64,000 nucleotides of DNA from Populus alba (taxonomy: Eukaryota > Streptophyta > Magnoliopsida > Malpighiales > Salicaceae). Shown here piece by piece: positions 26,001 to 38,254 of this stretch. The notes under the pieces were generated by a model, which saw nothing but the letters and a program-made list of their open reading frames with translations, was not told the origin of the DNA and searched no databases. The stretch spans positions 16,088,333 to 16,152,332 of the forward strand of contig NC_133293.1 in assembly GCF_005239225.2 (NCBI RefSeq), written 5' to 3'. The first letter of the stretch is position 1. The number at the start of each line of letters is the position of its first letter. The translations under genes and the position numbers were made by a program.

Positions 26001-27809
26001 CAAGAGTTATGAAGTAATATCCTATTTTGCAAGAGGAAGTACCATTTTCGATGTTCAAATTTCAAATATCAAATGTTGGAGGAAGTACCAAATTTCAAAA
26101 GATGTTAGAGCAAAAGGCACCAAAGAAAATATGAAAACCAAGCTTAAGAAATGATAAAATTCTCCAGCACTATCTTCATTTTGGAAATTGAAATCTGTTT
26201 TCGCATGAAATTTCCAGTGATTAGAACTATTCTACAGTGTACAGAAGCTGTGTAATTTCAAGGACTATTAGTTGAAATTTACAGCATATTAGCACCAGGT
26301 TCTTGAAAACTCAGATTAATACTAGTTCTAGCATTTTTTTCACTTGTTCCATTGAGGTAGGTTGAAGACTTGTACAGCAGGGGCTAACAAATTATTTTCA
26401 GATCAGTGGCCTAGATCAGTACCTCTGGCTAGTGCTCGAACAATTTCGAGATTAAGAGTCGTAACCTGTAATAAAAAAAAATTACCAAGAAAAATGATAA
26501 ATATGTGAGCAGGCAAAGAGTCTGTGCAAGAGTAATGACACAAGTTTAGAAAAATTCATGTTGCAAAAATTACATAAAACTTGATGGGTTTGAAAGAATA
26601 TCCTGCAGTCCAACAAATAATGGAAGGAACAAACAGGTTTGAAAAGCATATCGAGCATTTTCTGTTGGTATTTCTCTTCGATGCCATACTTGTTTCCCAT
26701 TCTATTCAACCTTACATGCTCTTTGTGCATCCAGCCACCCAGCACTAAAGGTCTGATACTCCCTGATTTGACATAAGATCAAGTGGGAAAGGCAAAATAT
26801 TAATCTTACGGAAATGCGTGTGGCAACAAAACCAGCCTTGACAAGTGGTTTGTTCAATCCTCCTTTATGAACCCCTGATTTGCTTGCCTGAAAGTGCCCA
26901 AAGGAACCTGAAGGCAAAAACAATAAATCAGCATCGTAAATCTTTACCAAAAGACTGTGGACATCACTTTGAAGACCAACTCCTACATATCTGGAAGGGG
27001 TCAATCACTCAGCTCTCCTTTCTAAATCCAATATAAATCCAAGGTCAATGCGCTCCACAATTTTTTGTTGTTAATTCATGCAAATGCATAGCCGAACAAA
27101 CAATCTTCACTCATGCTCAATGTCCTTAATGCTGATTCAAGAAATAGCTATGAAAATAACCTGCTCCATGAACAACAACAAAACTGCTAGAATCCAAGTT
27201 TTGGTCCTCAAAATCGTCAGCATCACAAGAAATTCCTGATTTTCCAGGTCTCTTGCTCCAATCCATCCCAAGAACCTTTCGTGAGCTAGACCCAGTAATC
27301 ATGGCTTCCCTCAGCTGTGAGGAAACAATCTCAACATTTTCTTCATTTATTTTCTCTAAATCATTCTTGCAAGTAATTGCCGCGCCTCCTGAGACAAAAA
27401 AACTGTAACATAATCAACAAACTGTAGAGAATCACACATGATATCGAATCTTTTTCTTCATTCCTTCATTTTCTTGTCACGGATATATATTAAGAATACC
27501 GGTGTTGGCTTTATGGGATATTAGATGCAATTTACAGACTTAATCACATGCATGATGAAAAGAAAAATCACAGCCTAGTTTCAAATCGAGATCAAATATA
27601 TCCTCAAGAAAGCAAGCAACAATAAAAACTGAAAAAGTAGTGACTTTACACCAATAAAGATCAATCAAACCAAAACATTGTGAATAGAAACAATTTGTCA
27701 GGCATGAAGCAGAAATATTTGAAAGGGTACGAGAAAGAGAGACAAACAGACCAAGTTTAACAATGCAACGGATTGGTTTGGTTACACTGAGGGTTGTTGT
27801 GTCCTCCAT
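22896..27809 (-). CDS. IPK: Isopentenyl phosphate kinase
   Basis: Twelve exons on the minus strand join in frame to 335 residues (Arabidopsis IPK about 332): 27752..27809, 27161..27388, 26810..26907, 26423..26465, 25828..25889, 25633..25689, 24517..24552, 24359..24436, 23912..23978, 23744..23806, 23146..23249, 22896..23009. The amino acid kinase fold is clear: IVKLGGAAIT (16-25) with its nucleotide-binding Lys18 and Gly pair, HGAGSFGH (93-100) whose last His is the family's substrate-phosphate residue, GMSPFSCGW, VLHGDAVLDD, LTDVLGVYDRPP and HDTTGGMATKISEA. The enzyme converts isopentenyl (and dimethylallyl) phosphate plus ATP to the diphosphate, tuning the isoprenoid precursor pool in the cytosol. 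The start is the first in-frame ATG. Its convergent position next to eIF5A matches At1g26630-26640. Confidence 0.95.
23023..23073. repeat. (TA)n microsatellite in IPK intron 11
   Basis: About 25 uninterrupted TA units start 14 bases inside the last intron of the IPK gene, just upstream (on the gene strand) of the acceptor for the terminal exon. Confidence 0.95.
25933..26598 (-). repeat. Source segment of a dispersed duplication (IPK introns and exon 4)
   Basis: This IPK stretch spans part of intron 4, exon 4 (26423..26465) and part of intron 3. It reappears at 30557..31233 with few differences, for example the shared text TTCAAGAGTTATGAAGTAAT and CATATTAGCACCAGGTTCTT. Confidence 0.9.
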
Positions 27810-28799
27810 CTGTTGGCTTCTCTTCTGATGTTTTTTCTGCCTCTGTTGTTTGCAAATCTCTGTTGGGGTTTGAGGCACTGCCTGTCAACACAATATTCAA
27901 CTACAGTGTACTGTGACTCGAATGTTCGACTCTGGTTTAACTTGGAATCGGTTGGGTGTGACTCGTTAGCTTTTGTGTTTGGCTTTGTTTGGATTAAAGT
28001 TTGTTCTCCAACCAGAACAAATAATCACTTTGTTTATCACCCTGTTATTACCAAATTTATCCTTTTCTTTTTCTTTTTTTCTGTCCACTTCAATCAGAGT
28101 TTATGATTTTACAACTTGATTAGATTGTTCTAGGAAGAAATGCAACTGAATTTAAACTTATACTGTATTTTTCTTCCCTTCTTAGTTCTTGGGATGCAAA
28201 ATAAATGTGTGTATAATCTCCTTGATTTATCAACCTGTTAAAACAAAGAGTTATATATATATATATATATATATTGCAAGAGGTTTTTATTCTGGAATTT
28301 CAATTTCATGACATTAACTCGTGCCTCTTATTGATATGGAAAAAGTCACGCATGGTGCGAATTCATTTTGTGCCTCTTAGCATTGTTTTTTTTTTTTTAT
28401 TTTTATCATGTCTTAGCATGATTTTAATTTTTCTTCCAGATGTTTTAACTATATGATAAAGCATGACTTCTTTATATAATTCCCATTTAATATACATGAT
28501 ACGCCACATATCAATTGAACTTCTGTGTTAATGTATTGGATTGTGGGTTGGAACTCGGCTGGGGGTTTTATAATTTTTTTTTTAATGTAAAATAAATATT
28601 TAGACATGGTTAGTATTTTTTTATACATAGGATAAATAAAAATTAGGTAGAAGTTAACTCGATATAATTTGATTAACTCGATAAGCTTAAAGATAATTCG
28701 AATGACTAGTAAAAATATAGTTTAGCTAAACAAAATCAAGATAATACTCAAGTGACGAAACTATAATAATCTCATGGAAAGTAAAAAAAAAAAAAAAAC
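27810..28799. other. IPK upstream region
   Basis: This is the 5' side of the minus-strand IPK gene, so the promoter should lie in the first few hundred bases. It includes a (TA)n run at about 28253-28274 and T runs. No gene was recognised. Confidence 0.4.
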
Positions 28800-29160
28800 A
28801 ACCTAAATCGACTTGAGTTAGCATGTTAATCACGTGACATGGGTCATGATCAAGATAACTTCTTATAAAGCAAATCGAACAAACTATGAAGCCCAATTAT
28901 CAATAAATTCATTGTTAAATTGTGAAATTTTAAAAAAAAATCTTTAAAAAAGAACACAATAAAACAACATTAGTCGATTTGGGTTAACCCACAAAGTCCA
29001 TGACCCAAGTCATGAGATCAAGCTAAACTCATACAAAATAAACCGAAATAATTGACAAGGTCTGATTATTATGAAAAAACAATGTCAATTAAAAAAACAC
29101 TCAAGTCAATCAAGTTAACTTATCAAACCTATATCATGAGTTATGGAGTGGGTTAGCCAC
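28800..29160. repeat. Diverged direct repeat block
   Basis: Three diverged units begin near 28800, 28968 and 29096. Each opens with a form of (A)CTTGAGTTA / TTTGGGTTA / AATCAAGTTA and then a GTCATGA-type motif (GGGTCATGATCAAG, AAGTCATGAGATCAAG, ATCATGAGTTATG). Two units continue with AAANCGAANNAA and a GAAGCCCAATTAT / AAGGTCTGATTAT-like segment. Text of this kind is familiar from abundant Populus repeats, but I cannot name the family. Confidence 0.5.
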
Positions 29161-29721
29161 ATGAAAAATAAATTATAACAAATTATAAATTATAGTTTTT
29201 ATAAAATTAAATACTAAAAAAAGAAATTAGAGGGAAATACATGTTATTTTTAAAAAAATATTATTGAAATGGTTACTGTCCTGTGAGGCGGTCATACAAG
29301 TAAAAGCTCCTATGCACCAGCATTTTAATTTTTTTATATATGTAAAAAAAATATTTAATTAAAGAAACTTCAAAATTCACAAACTCAAATAACAATAAAA
29401 ACAAGAACATTCAAGTGGGAAAAAACTGAATGAAAAGCACACGTTGATACTATCTTCAGCCGAAAAGAAAATAAACCCAACAGCCCATATAGGAGACCAA
29501 GCCCAATTAGGGAGTAGAGGTCTCCCCAAGCATATATCCATATCTATGGAGACGATTATAGAGGAAGATTTTTACTGGTAGTGCTATTCTGCTATTTGTG
29601 AAGGCAAAGACGGGGACGCCAACCGCCAACCCATCCAGTCGTAGATATTTTCATGCGTGTAACTTTACATATTATTGGTTTCGTTATTTCTGTCGTTAAA
29701 TGTACATTTACTTCAATGAAC

Positions 29722-29768
<47 letters not shown>

Positions 29769-30305
29769 TAAGCCTTTCAATAATATCCCATTGAAAAATA
29801 TTTATAAATCTCCATACCCTCGGGCATTCAAATGACCGCGCTAATAGTGAAAGCTCGAGATTATTTTTTTATACATTTTTTTTTAATATTTATAAAAAAA
29901 TATTATGCTTTTTTAGATATAGAAACAACCGTAATTTACAGTTTTTAAAACAAATATGATAAGAAAAAAATAATTATCACGAGCAGTGTTAATATATAAA
30001 GGGGATTTCTATAGCCCTGGAAAGCAAACTATTATTTTTCCTAAAAAAATTTATTTTCTTGCTTCATTATAATCATTCTTTTTTGTAACCAATATTTTCT
30101 TTATTGATTTATCATACAAATTTATATAAGTTTTTATTTTTATTTACATTATTTATATTCTTGCAAAATCTATATTTTTGTAAATTTAAATATGGTCTAT
30201 GTTTAATAAATAATCCTAATATTATTGGTTTTCTCTTGTTTATTCACATCAAAAATTTAATTATTTTTTCAAACTTAGTATACCAGCTGAAAGCCTACAA
30301 CCTGA

Positions 30306-30356
<51 letters not shown>

Positions 30357-30490
30357 TAGAAAAGGGGATAGCAATGAAAATTAAGTTGGTCTAAATAATA
30401 GCAATGAAAATTAAGTTGGTCTAAATAAAAGGAATCAACGCTTGCGAAGTGAAGCGTGCCAAGAACAGTCAATTTACATTGATTCGATCG
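29161..30490. other. Spacer with two (TA)n tracts and a short tandem repeat
   Basis: No gene was seen here. A (TA)n tract covers 29724-29766 and another 30308-30347. A 31-bp unit containing ATAGCAATGAAAATTAAGTT is tandemly doubled at 30368-30428. Confidence 0.5.
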
Positions 30491-30557
30491 GAAAGAAAGC
30501 AAGACTACTTGAGAACTCTCTTGTTTCGTTTTTTTGTTGAGTAAACCCTAAGCTAAA
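30491..30557 (+). repeat. 67-bp direct repeat, left copy
   Basis: Begins GAAAGAAAGCAAGACTACTT and ends GTAAACCCTAAGCTAAA. It matches 31226..31292 with two mismatches and abuts the displaced IPK segment on its left. Confidence 0.9.
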
Positions 30558-31233
30558 TTCCCAGAAACACAATGCAGAAACAGCTGCCAATTAATGAGAA
30601 AATAGAAAGAATTTTCACGGACAAATTTCAAGAGTTATGAAGTAATATCCTATTTTGCAAGAGGAAGTACCATTTTCCATGTTCAATTTTCAAACTTCAA
30701 ATGTTGGAGGAAGTACCAAATTTCAAAAGATGTTAGAGCAAAAGGCATCAAAGAAAATGTGAAAACCAAGCTTAAGAAATGATAAAATTCTCCAGCACTG
30801 TCTTCATTTTTTAAATTGAAATCTGTTTTCGCATGAAATTTTCAGTGATTAGAACTATTCTACAGGGTACAGAAGCTGTGTAATTTCAAGGACTAATAGT
30901 TGAAATTTACAGCATATTAGCACCAGGTTCTTGAAAACTCAGATTAATACTAGTTATAGCATTTTTTTCACTTGTTCCATTGAGGTAGGTTGAAGACTTG
31001 TACAGCAGGGGCTAACAAATTATTTTCAGACCAGTGACCTAGATCAGTACCTCTTGGCTAGTGCTCGAACAATTTCAAGATTAAGAGTCGTAACCTGTAA
31101 TAATAATAAAAAAAAATACCAAGAAAAATGATAGATATGGGAGCAGGCAAAGAGTCTGTGCAAGAGTAATGACACAAGTTTAGAAAAAATCATGTTGCAA
31201 AAATTACATAAAACTTCATGGATATGAAAGAAA
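30557..31233 (-). pseudogene. Displaced copy of IPK intron 4-exon 4-intron 3
   Basis: This segment duplicates 25933..26598 of the IPK gene and lies about 2.7 kb upstream of the IPK start codon. It carries a copy of exon 4 at 31051..31094 with both splice-site dinucleotides kept, but a one-base insertion (CTCTTGGC instead of CTCTGGC) makes it 44 bases instead of 43, so it would shift the frame if spliced in. The piece has no start, no other exon and no sign of retrotransposition, since introns are retained. It is a DNA-level duplication fragment, not a gene. Confidence 0.88.
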
Positions 31234-31292
31234 GCCAGACTACTTGAGAACTCTCTTGTTTTGTTTTTTTGTTGAGTAAACCCTAAGCTAAA
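31226..31292 (+). repeat. 67-bp direct repeat, right copy
   Basis: Begins GAAAGAAAGCCAGACTACTT and ends GTAAACCCTAAGCTAAA. It overlaps the last eight bases of the displaced IPK segment, where the IPK intron itself reads GAAAGAA. Confidence 0.9.
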
Positions 31293-34239
31293 AAAAAAAA
31301 AAAACATCCACCCATCACAACCTAACAGTCAAAGGCACGTAAAGCCGATGGAAAACAAATGACTAATCAGTGAATTGTTTTCCATTTGTTCAAACGGATG
31401 ATTTCTGTGTGATAATTAATGGTTTCAAAGGAAAATCGACGTAGGGAACAGTTGGTCGGAAAGGGTCTAACCATGCATTCCAATAATTTAATTTTTTTTA
31501 TGTTTTTCTTTATTTTTTTAATATACTAATATAAAAAATAATTAAAAAAAAATATTAATTTAAAGCTTTTTTTTTTAAAAAATCAATTATTAAACAGTCC
31601 AGAACCACATAATGTTTACTGACGGGACGGGACGAAAGCGATCTTTGGCTTTCGAGTATTCACCTCCTTGAGTTCATGTACTCTTAAGATGCCGGCCTCA
31701 ATCAACAAGGGATCGTTTGTAAACAGAAAGATTCAATATTTCCCGATAGGACTTGATGCGACCTGATGGCCATGGGCCATGCACTTCTACAGCTTGCTTA
31801 ACATCACCGGCATTTTCCCAGCTGCCAATATTTCCCTGAAATCTGAGGACTTGCCAGGCTCTTTTTTTTTTTTTAATAAATCGGTAAATAAAAAGCATGG
31901 ACTGTCAGAGTGGATGTACGGGATTCTATGGATCCAATTGTCCGATTGATGTCAATTGTCGTGTGGTAAATTCGTTCAAGTGTTTCGTGCAATGCAGCAA
32001 GATAAAAATAAAAACGGGTAGCATCAGCAAGGGGTAATTTGACCCTCGCTCGATCGTCACCACCGATCTGGATTTTTATAATGAACGTGGGACCGTCTCT
32101 CTCTACGCAGCCACGGTGTGGGCCAGCCCTAGGTGCCCCGCACGAAGCATTTGCCGTTGGCAATAAATATTCGCAACTGAAAACAATGATATCAGTTTGA
32201 CAACTTGCATGCCGTCAGCAGAACAGGTAATTGAGGCGGAGAAGCCCGCCACATTTCTCACACCTCAAGGCAAGACCTTGCCACCTTTTTATCAAAACTC
32301 GTTTTCAACGCTCAAAGACGGTTTATTTATCAACACAAAACCCATATACAGATATAAAAAAAGTAATTTCATAAAATAAAAGCATTATTAAAGTATAGAG
32401 TTAACATGGAGACGTGTTGAGATTTAAGAGGAGATTGTCATTAGGATAATTCAATAGATTCTGAAAACACATGGATTAATTGAGTGAATTTAGAAAAATA
32501 CAAGAATTAATCTATCACAATTAAAAGACAAGAGTGTAAATGAATAATTAATAAATTGCCCACCCTAAATCAAGCAAAGTACGATACAAGGAGAGAAGGA
32601 CCACAGGAAAAAAAAGAATGCTTTGTGTGGCAGTTACAATTATTGCTATTTATGGGCATATCAATGTAAGTTTAGAAAGACTTGCAGCTATTCTTGCATA
32701 TATGTTTTTTATATATATTTTTAAATAAAAAAATACTTTAAAAAATTCATGAGAGCTCAAAATTAACCAACTGATCACCCAGCATGACTGATCCACTACT
32801 GTGTGTTGACAACTGGGTGATGGTTCACACTTGCAATGATCTTTATTTGTGTGGTTTGGACTTTTTGAACATCGGACATGGCATTATGAACTGACCAATG
32901 CACTTGCTGGCACGGCACAAACGTTGTCTTAAGATTCGCTAGAAGTCATGACAAGCTATCCCCGAAGCGGACAAACATTTTAGGAGAACTGTTTTGGCGG
33001 GAACCACAAGTTGTGACATGTGTTAATGAGAAACTGGGGGGATAAGATTTCCGTGCTCCCTCCTTGATCTTGACATTTCAGGACAAAGAAGCTTTGATAT
33101 AATTGAGGCAATATTGCTTTGTTTTTTTTTAGAAAAAGGAGAGGATAATTATTAATATATGTTGCGAGTTAAACTTATGGTGGAATTTAATAACAGCCAC
33201 GATGCTGGAAATTAAAGCGAGAAATCATAGAGTAGTAATTCTACTGCATTGCTTCACGTACAATCTCCCTCGGCAATTACAAAAATGATGGAACTTCCCC
33301 TGAACCAGGATAATTAGACGACGGATAAGGGTGGGAACTGAGCTAAGCTAACAATCATGGCGATGGATTCCCTGGCCCAATCATATCTAGCCACGTGGCT
33401 CCTCCAGGGGGGGGATACCAAACGGAACAAAACCCACATCATAGCAGTATCCCCAGGTCCATTATTACTGCCACCTGCTATAAATCTAGTGGCACTAGCA
33501 TAACATGCATGCTAATTGCTCCGCTCGTTTAATACTCTCTTTTAAGATTTTTAATTAAACAAGAAACCTCCGAGCATTATCCTCCAATTGGCAATCTTGT
33601 CAATTCACTTGTCGACGGGGACAAAATAGTGATTTCCCAAACACTCCAGAAAAGATTTCAAGAATTACTAAAAAAAGAAGAAGAAAGAAATCGATGCCTG
33701 TCCAACTACAAGTCAATCCCAAATCCATTTAATGAATCACAAACCAGTCCCCAATCATTTATTCGTAACATATCGACCTCATTGTTGTACCTGCAAGGTC
33801 TGTTCGTGAGATTTCAATATCTTTTTTAAATGCAAGACTCTGTTTTTTCATGGAGGTGAATTGTATAGAGCATGGAAATTTAAAACATTTTGGATCGTAT
33901 GTTATGTTTTTTACTATCCAATATTCAAAACATCACAAAAGAGCTTGAGCTCCCACCTGGGTCACGATGATGGAAGGTTTTGCAAGATCTAGAAGGGTGG
34001 ATTCATGATTCATTACATAGATTGGGGACTAATATGTAGTTATCCATAAAAATAAGGACAGAGAGACGTCCTTACTTTTTGCTTTATCGATTTCTTCTTC
34101 TTCTCCTCGTCGCATCAGCTGCGTGGACTTTTTTTCCTCTTATTTCCAGATCCACCAAAAAGCCGAAGAAACAAGCACCAGACCAAAACTAACAAACTGG
34201 ACACAAGAACAGACACACAGAAAACAAGACTAAGATCAA
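31293..34239. other. Upstream region of the WRKY gene
   Basis: Mostly unique sequence. An AT-rich MITE-like stretch covers about 31485-31600, and a GC-richer patch at about 31620-32170 is open on the minus strand but unrecognised. The last 200 bases have a CT-rich 5' UTR character. AGTCAA at 33711 is a reverse TTGACT W-box, compatible with WRKY autoregulation. No further gene was recognised. Confidence 0.4.
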
Positions 34240-37045
34240 ATGACCAAAAATGGAAAGGAGCATCAGCAGCCAAAACAGCAACAACCATCACCACCTTCCA
34301 AATCATTGTCTTCCCGCCCGACCACCATAACACTCCCTCCACGTTCCTTCACCGAAACATTCTTTTCCAGTGGGGCCCCTGGTTCCTTGGGCTTCAGTCC
34401 AGGCCCTATGACTCTTCTCTCAAGTTTCTTCTCTGACTCCGACGACTGTAAGTCCTTCTCTCAGCTTCTCGCCGGCGCCATAGCCTCCCCTAATTTCAAA
34501 CCTCCCGATGACAAGAGCTCTGCCGGTGACTTTAGCAGTTCATCGAGCTTGTCCATCGTCCCTCCCCCGCCGATGTTCTCGATGCCGCTGGGGCTTAGTC
34601 CGGTGTCTCTTCCTGATTCACCGGGGTTCGGACTCTTTTCTCCTCAGGTAATCAAGTGGTTATATACTGATTGCATCAGCTGTTTATTAACTCTTTTTTT
34701 TTTTTTTTTACTTTATTTTTGCCTGAGAAAGTTTTGTCTTTTTTGCTTTTTTTCTTAAAAAAATTTTCAATTTGATTACTGAGAAAGGAATAAAAAACTT
34801 TACATTTCAAACATTGCTACTAATCATCAATGAAATGAGAGAACTCTTTATTTATTTATTTATCATTTATCTTCCACCTTTCTTGTTCTCTCTTTTTTTT
34901 TCAGAAATGTGTTTGCTTATTTGACCTGGATTACTCTCCATGAGGATTTTAAGCAGAAGGAATGCTAAATGTTTAGCCTCTAAATGATTTAGTTACTAGC
35001 AGTTTCAATTGTTGACACCTACTAGAATTAAAATTGCATTGTGGTAAAGCTCTGTGTGTGTGTGTTTTTTTTTTAATTTCCTCTCCCTCTCTGTGATTAA
35101 TATGCCTCTGCTTAAAATTGAATGCCTGCAGTTCTTTTTTCTATCTATTCCGGTGTTCTTATGATTTTCGAGATGTTTGTAGGGCTTTGGAATGACACAC
35201 CAGCAGGCGCTAGCACAGGTCACGGCTCAGGCTGCGCAAGCCAATTCAATTATGCATGTTCAACCGGAATATTCGACACCGGCAATGTCTTCGACCTTTA
35301 CTAGCACTCCTGGAGCACACCAGCAGCAGCAGATGGTACGCTCAGTAGCGGATTCTAGAGTGAAAATACAGGAACTCTCGGACTTCTCTCGGTCTGATCA
35401 GAGATCTGAATCTTCTTCGCTGGCTGTTGATAAGCCTGCTAATGATGGATACAACTGGAGGAAATATGGGCAGAAACATGTGAAAGGAAGTGAGTATCCT
35501 AGAAGTTATTATAAATGTACACATCCTAATTGTCCTGTCAAGAAAAAAGTTGAGCGATCTCTTGATGGTCAAGTAACTGAAATTATCTACAAGGGGCAAC
35601 ACAATCATCAGCCACCGCAATCCAATAAGCGTGGAAAGGATACTGGAGGCTTAGATGGCAATTCAAACAGTCACGGGAATTCTGAATTAGATTCCCGATT
35701 TCAAAGTGGAAATGTCAGCAAAGAGAGAGATAGGAAGAATCAGGAATCCAGTCAAGCTACAACTGAACATGCATCTGGGATGAGTGATAGTGAGGAAGCT
35801 GGTGATACCGAAGCTGGTGGTGAAGTTGATGAAGACGAGCCTGATCCTAAGAGAAGGTACTTTTGTGCAAGCAAATCTTAGAGTGGTCTAACTTGCCGGC
35901 TAAGATTGATAGTCTATCTTGTATATCTAATGGAATCTCTCATGTCATGTGCAGAAGTACAGAGGTTAGAGTGACTGAGCCAGCTTCTTCACACAGGACT
36001 GTAACGGAGCCCAGAATCATTGTGCAGACAACCAGTGAAGTTGATCTCCTAGATGATGGCTATAGATGGCGCAAGTATGGGCAGAAAGTTGTCAAAGGCA
36101 ATCCTTATCCAAGGTGGTTTTCCCTACTCCATAGGCTGTAGGTTGTATTGGACATGAAAAACCTAAAAATCCTTATCTTTGGTCATATTATTGGTTATCG
36201 TGCTGGTTTACTTGCGCCCTTTGGCTATTTGCTGTTTTTAGATTTTCACTTAGATGCAGTGCAGGCATAAGCTCATGGTTCTTGAAGAGCTTCTAACAGT
36301 GCAAGGGTAAAAATTAAACAAAAGGCAGAATAAATGTTATTCCTTGTTGAGATCACTTCATCATTGTGGTGACAGGTTTATTAGACTTATAAAAGGGATA
36401 AATAGTTTTTCTTGGGATTACCTTTGGAAGTTGTTAAAATGTGAAATGTGCTATAAAGCTGTTTATCCATGGATAGTGATCCATGGGCTGCATCCTTAGT
36501 AGCTTTGTTGGCCAAAGATGGTTGCTGTAAATTGGTGTAAAAAACATGTAAGAAGGTCATGAATGTGCAAATGGTTAGACAACAATGAGCTGCATCCTAT
36601 TTTGATGCTGAAATGTGCTGCTGGTGTAATTGCTGAACTCGTAAGTCATTGTTTATTCTGGAAATGGACAACGTGTCTTCATTTCTCAATGTCTGGTTTC
36701 TACCTCTAAATGTGTGCGGCACTTGCTTTTTGGATGTCTATGGAGTGTCTTCAACCCCCTTATCTTCTTTTTTGTACAATCTACAGGAGCTACTATAAAT
36801 GCACAACCGCAGGATGCAAAGTTCGTAAACATGTCGAGAGGGCTGCAGCAGACCCAAAAGCTGTTATAACAACCTATGAGGGCAAACATAATCACGATGT
36901 ACCAGCAGCTAAAAATAGCAGCCACAACACAGTCAATAGTAATGCATCTCATCTGAAACCACAAACTCTGGAGAAGCATGCATCAAACAGCAACAGTCAG
37001 CAGCCTGCAGCACGTCTACGGTTAAAAGAAGAGCAGATAACATAG
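34240..37045 (+). CDS. Group I WRKY transcription factor (WRKY3/WRKY4 type)
   Basis: Four exons (34240..34647, 35183..35856, 35955..36113, 36787..37045) join in frame to 499 residues. The N-terminus has the Ser/Pro cluster typical of this clade ([36 protein letters not shown]), a target of MAP kinases in related WRKYs. Two WRKY domains follow. WRKYGQK at 228-234 carries a CX4C...HXH zinc site ([13 protein letters not shown]... GQHNH), and WRKYGQK at 399-405 carries [13 protein letters not shown]... GKHNHD. A basic DPKRR (357-361) lies between them and may be a nuclear signal. The last intron interrupts the second domain after NPYPR, the usual group I position. Such factors bind TTGAC W-boxes and act in defence, particularly against necrotrophs. 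Neighbours match At1g13950-13970, pointing to WRKY4. Confidence 0.96.
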
Positions 37046-38254
37046 CTTGTCTGACTTGGTATCATAGGAGGAAGATAACAACAAACGTTTACCAAGAACC
37101 GGGGAATGGCTGCAACTTATCTTTTCTTGGAGGCCATTACTTTGATAAATGCCCCCCATTTAACCATCTGCCCGATATACAAAAGATGAAGCAATACCAA
37201 AAGAGACGGAGAAAAAATTATAAAGCAAGCTTTCTTATTGTATGTCAAACAGTTCACCGGAGACAAACTTCCTTGAAAATATATTCTGTGCATTCTTTTG
37301 TACATGGAAATATGAAATTAATGTTTCATATAATTGTTTACCACTTTCAGCATTTGGAATTTCATGTTTGACAGTGACAACACCGCTCTTTTGTACTTTT
37401 ATGTTGATGTTCATTATTTGAAAGTAATGCCAATGAATTCCTTTTCTGCTGGTTTAGCTTGATGTTTTCACAAAGTTTGGTCCATCCCAAAACTGATCTT
37501 GAAGCTGGTTCTAATTTGCAGTAGCGTCGAATCAATTTGAAACGCAAGGGAGCTGTTGTTTGTTATTCAACTTTGATAATTGGGAAGAAACACTTTTAAC
37601 AACCTTAGAACGGAAACGCCAGATCGCAAATACACGAGAGGGAAAAGGAGGATCTGTGACAATAACATCTTAATTCTAGAAATTCGCAGCAGTTTTGGAG
37701 AACTTTCGGTGGAATGTAACGTGGATGTATAATGGTGTCTCAATGAAGTCAAAGTGATTTGACTGGGAAAAAGTTAATGCATTAATAAAGAACAATATCA
37801 AATTATTGGCAAATTCGATTTCCATTACCTTATAACATAAAATCCAAGGCACCCATGTTTTAAATCTTCAAATTAGCTTGTGCAGGCACTTGATAGTCAT
37901 ATTTCTGTCGCAGCTTTGTTTACCTAAGAAGAAAATTTGCTCGGTTGTTACACCCTTTTTTCTTCAAGTAAACAGATTTTCAACATGGAGAATGATCCAT
38001 GAGGTAGGTTATCTGCTCACTGAACCAAATTTATCTCTTAGACATCCTTCGACAGGACATTATCACACGCATGATCTTTCAGTGCTGGTTCTTATCAACT
38101 TTATCATCGTGGTGAAAAAAAAACAAATGGTGGTGGGAAAGGAATACAAAAACTGAATTTTCATTTTCTTGTGGTTGATACAGATCAAGGAATCTACAAA
38201 ATGTGCTTATAGATTGTTTCTTTTGCCGGAATCATCCCCTTGGTGCCATTCAAA
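37046..38254. other. Tail-to-tail spacer between WRKY and DUF1336 genes
   Basis: The spacer should contain both 3' UTRs. I see no coding exon, repeat or RNA gene in it. Confidence 0.45.

Noticed and set aside
31698..32163. Minus-strand open frames of 66 and 96 codons in a GC-richer patch
   Set aside because: They have no recognisable domain and the two frames do not join through a convincing splice pair.
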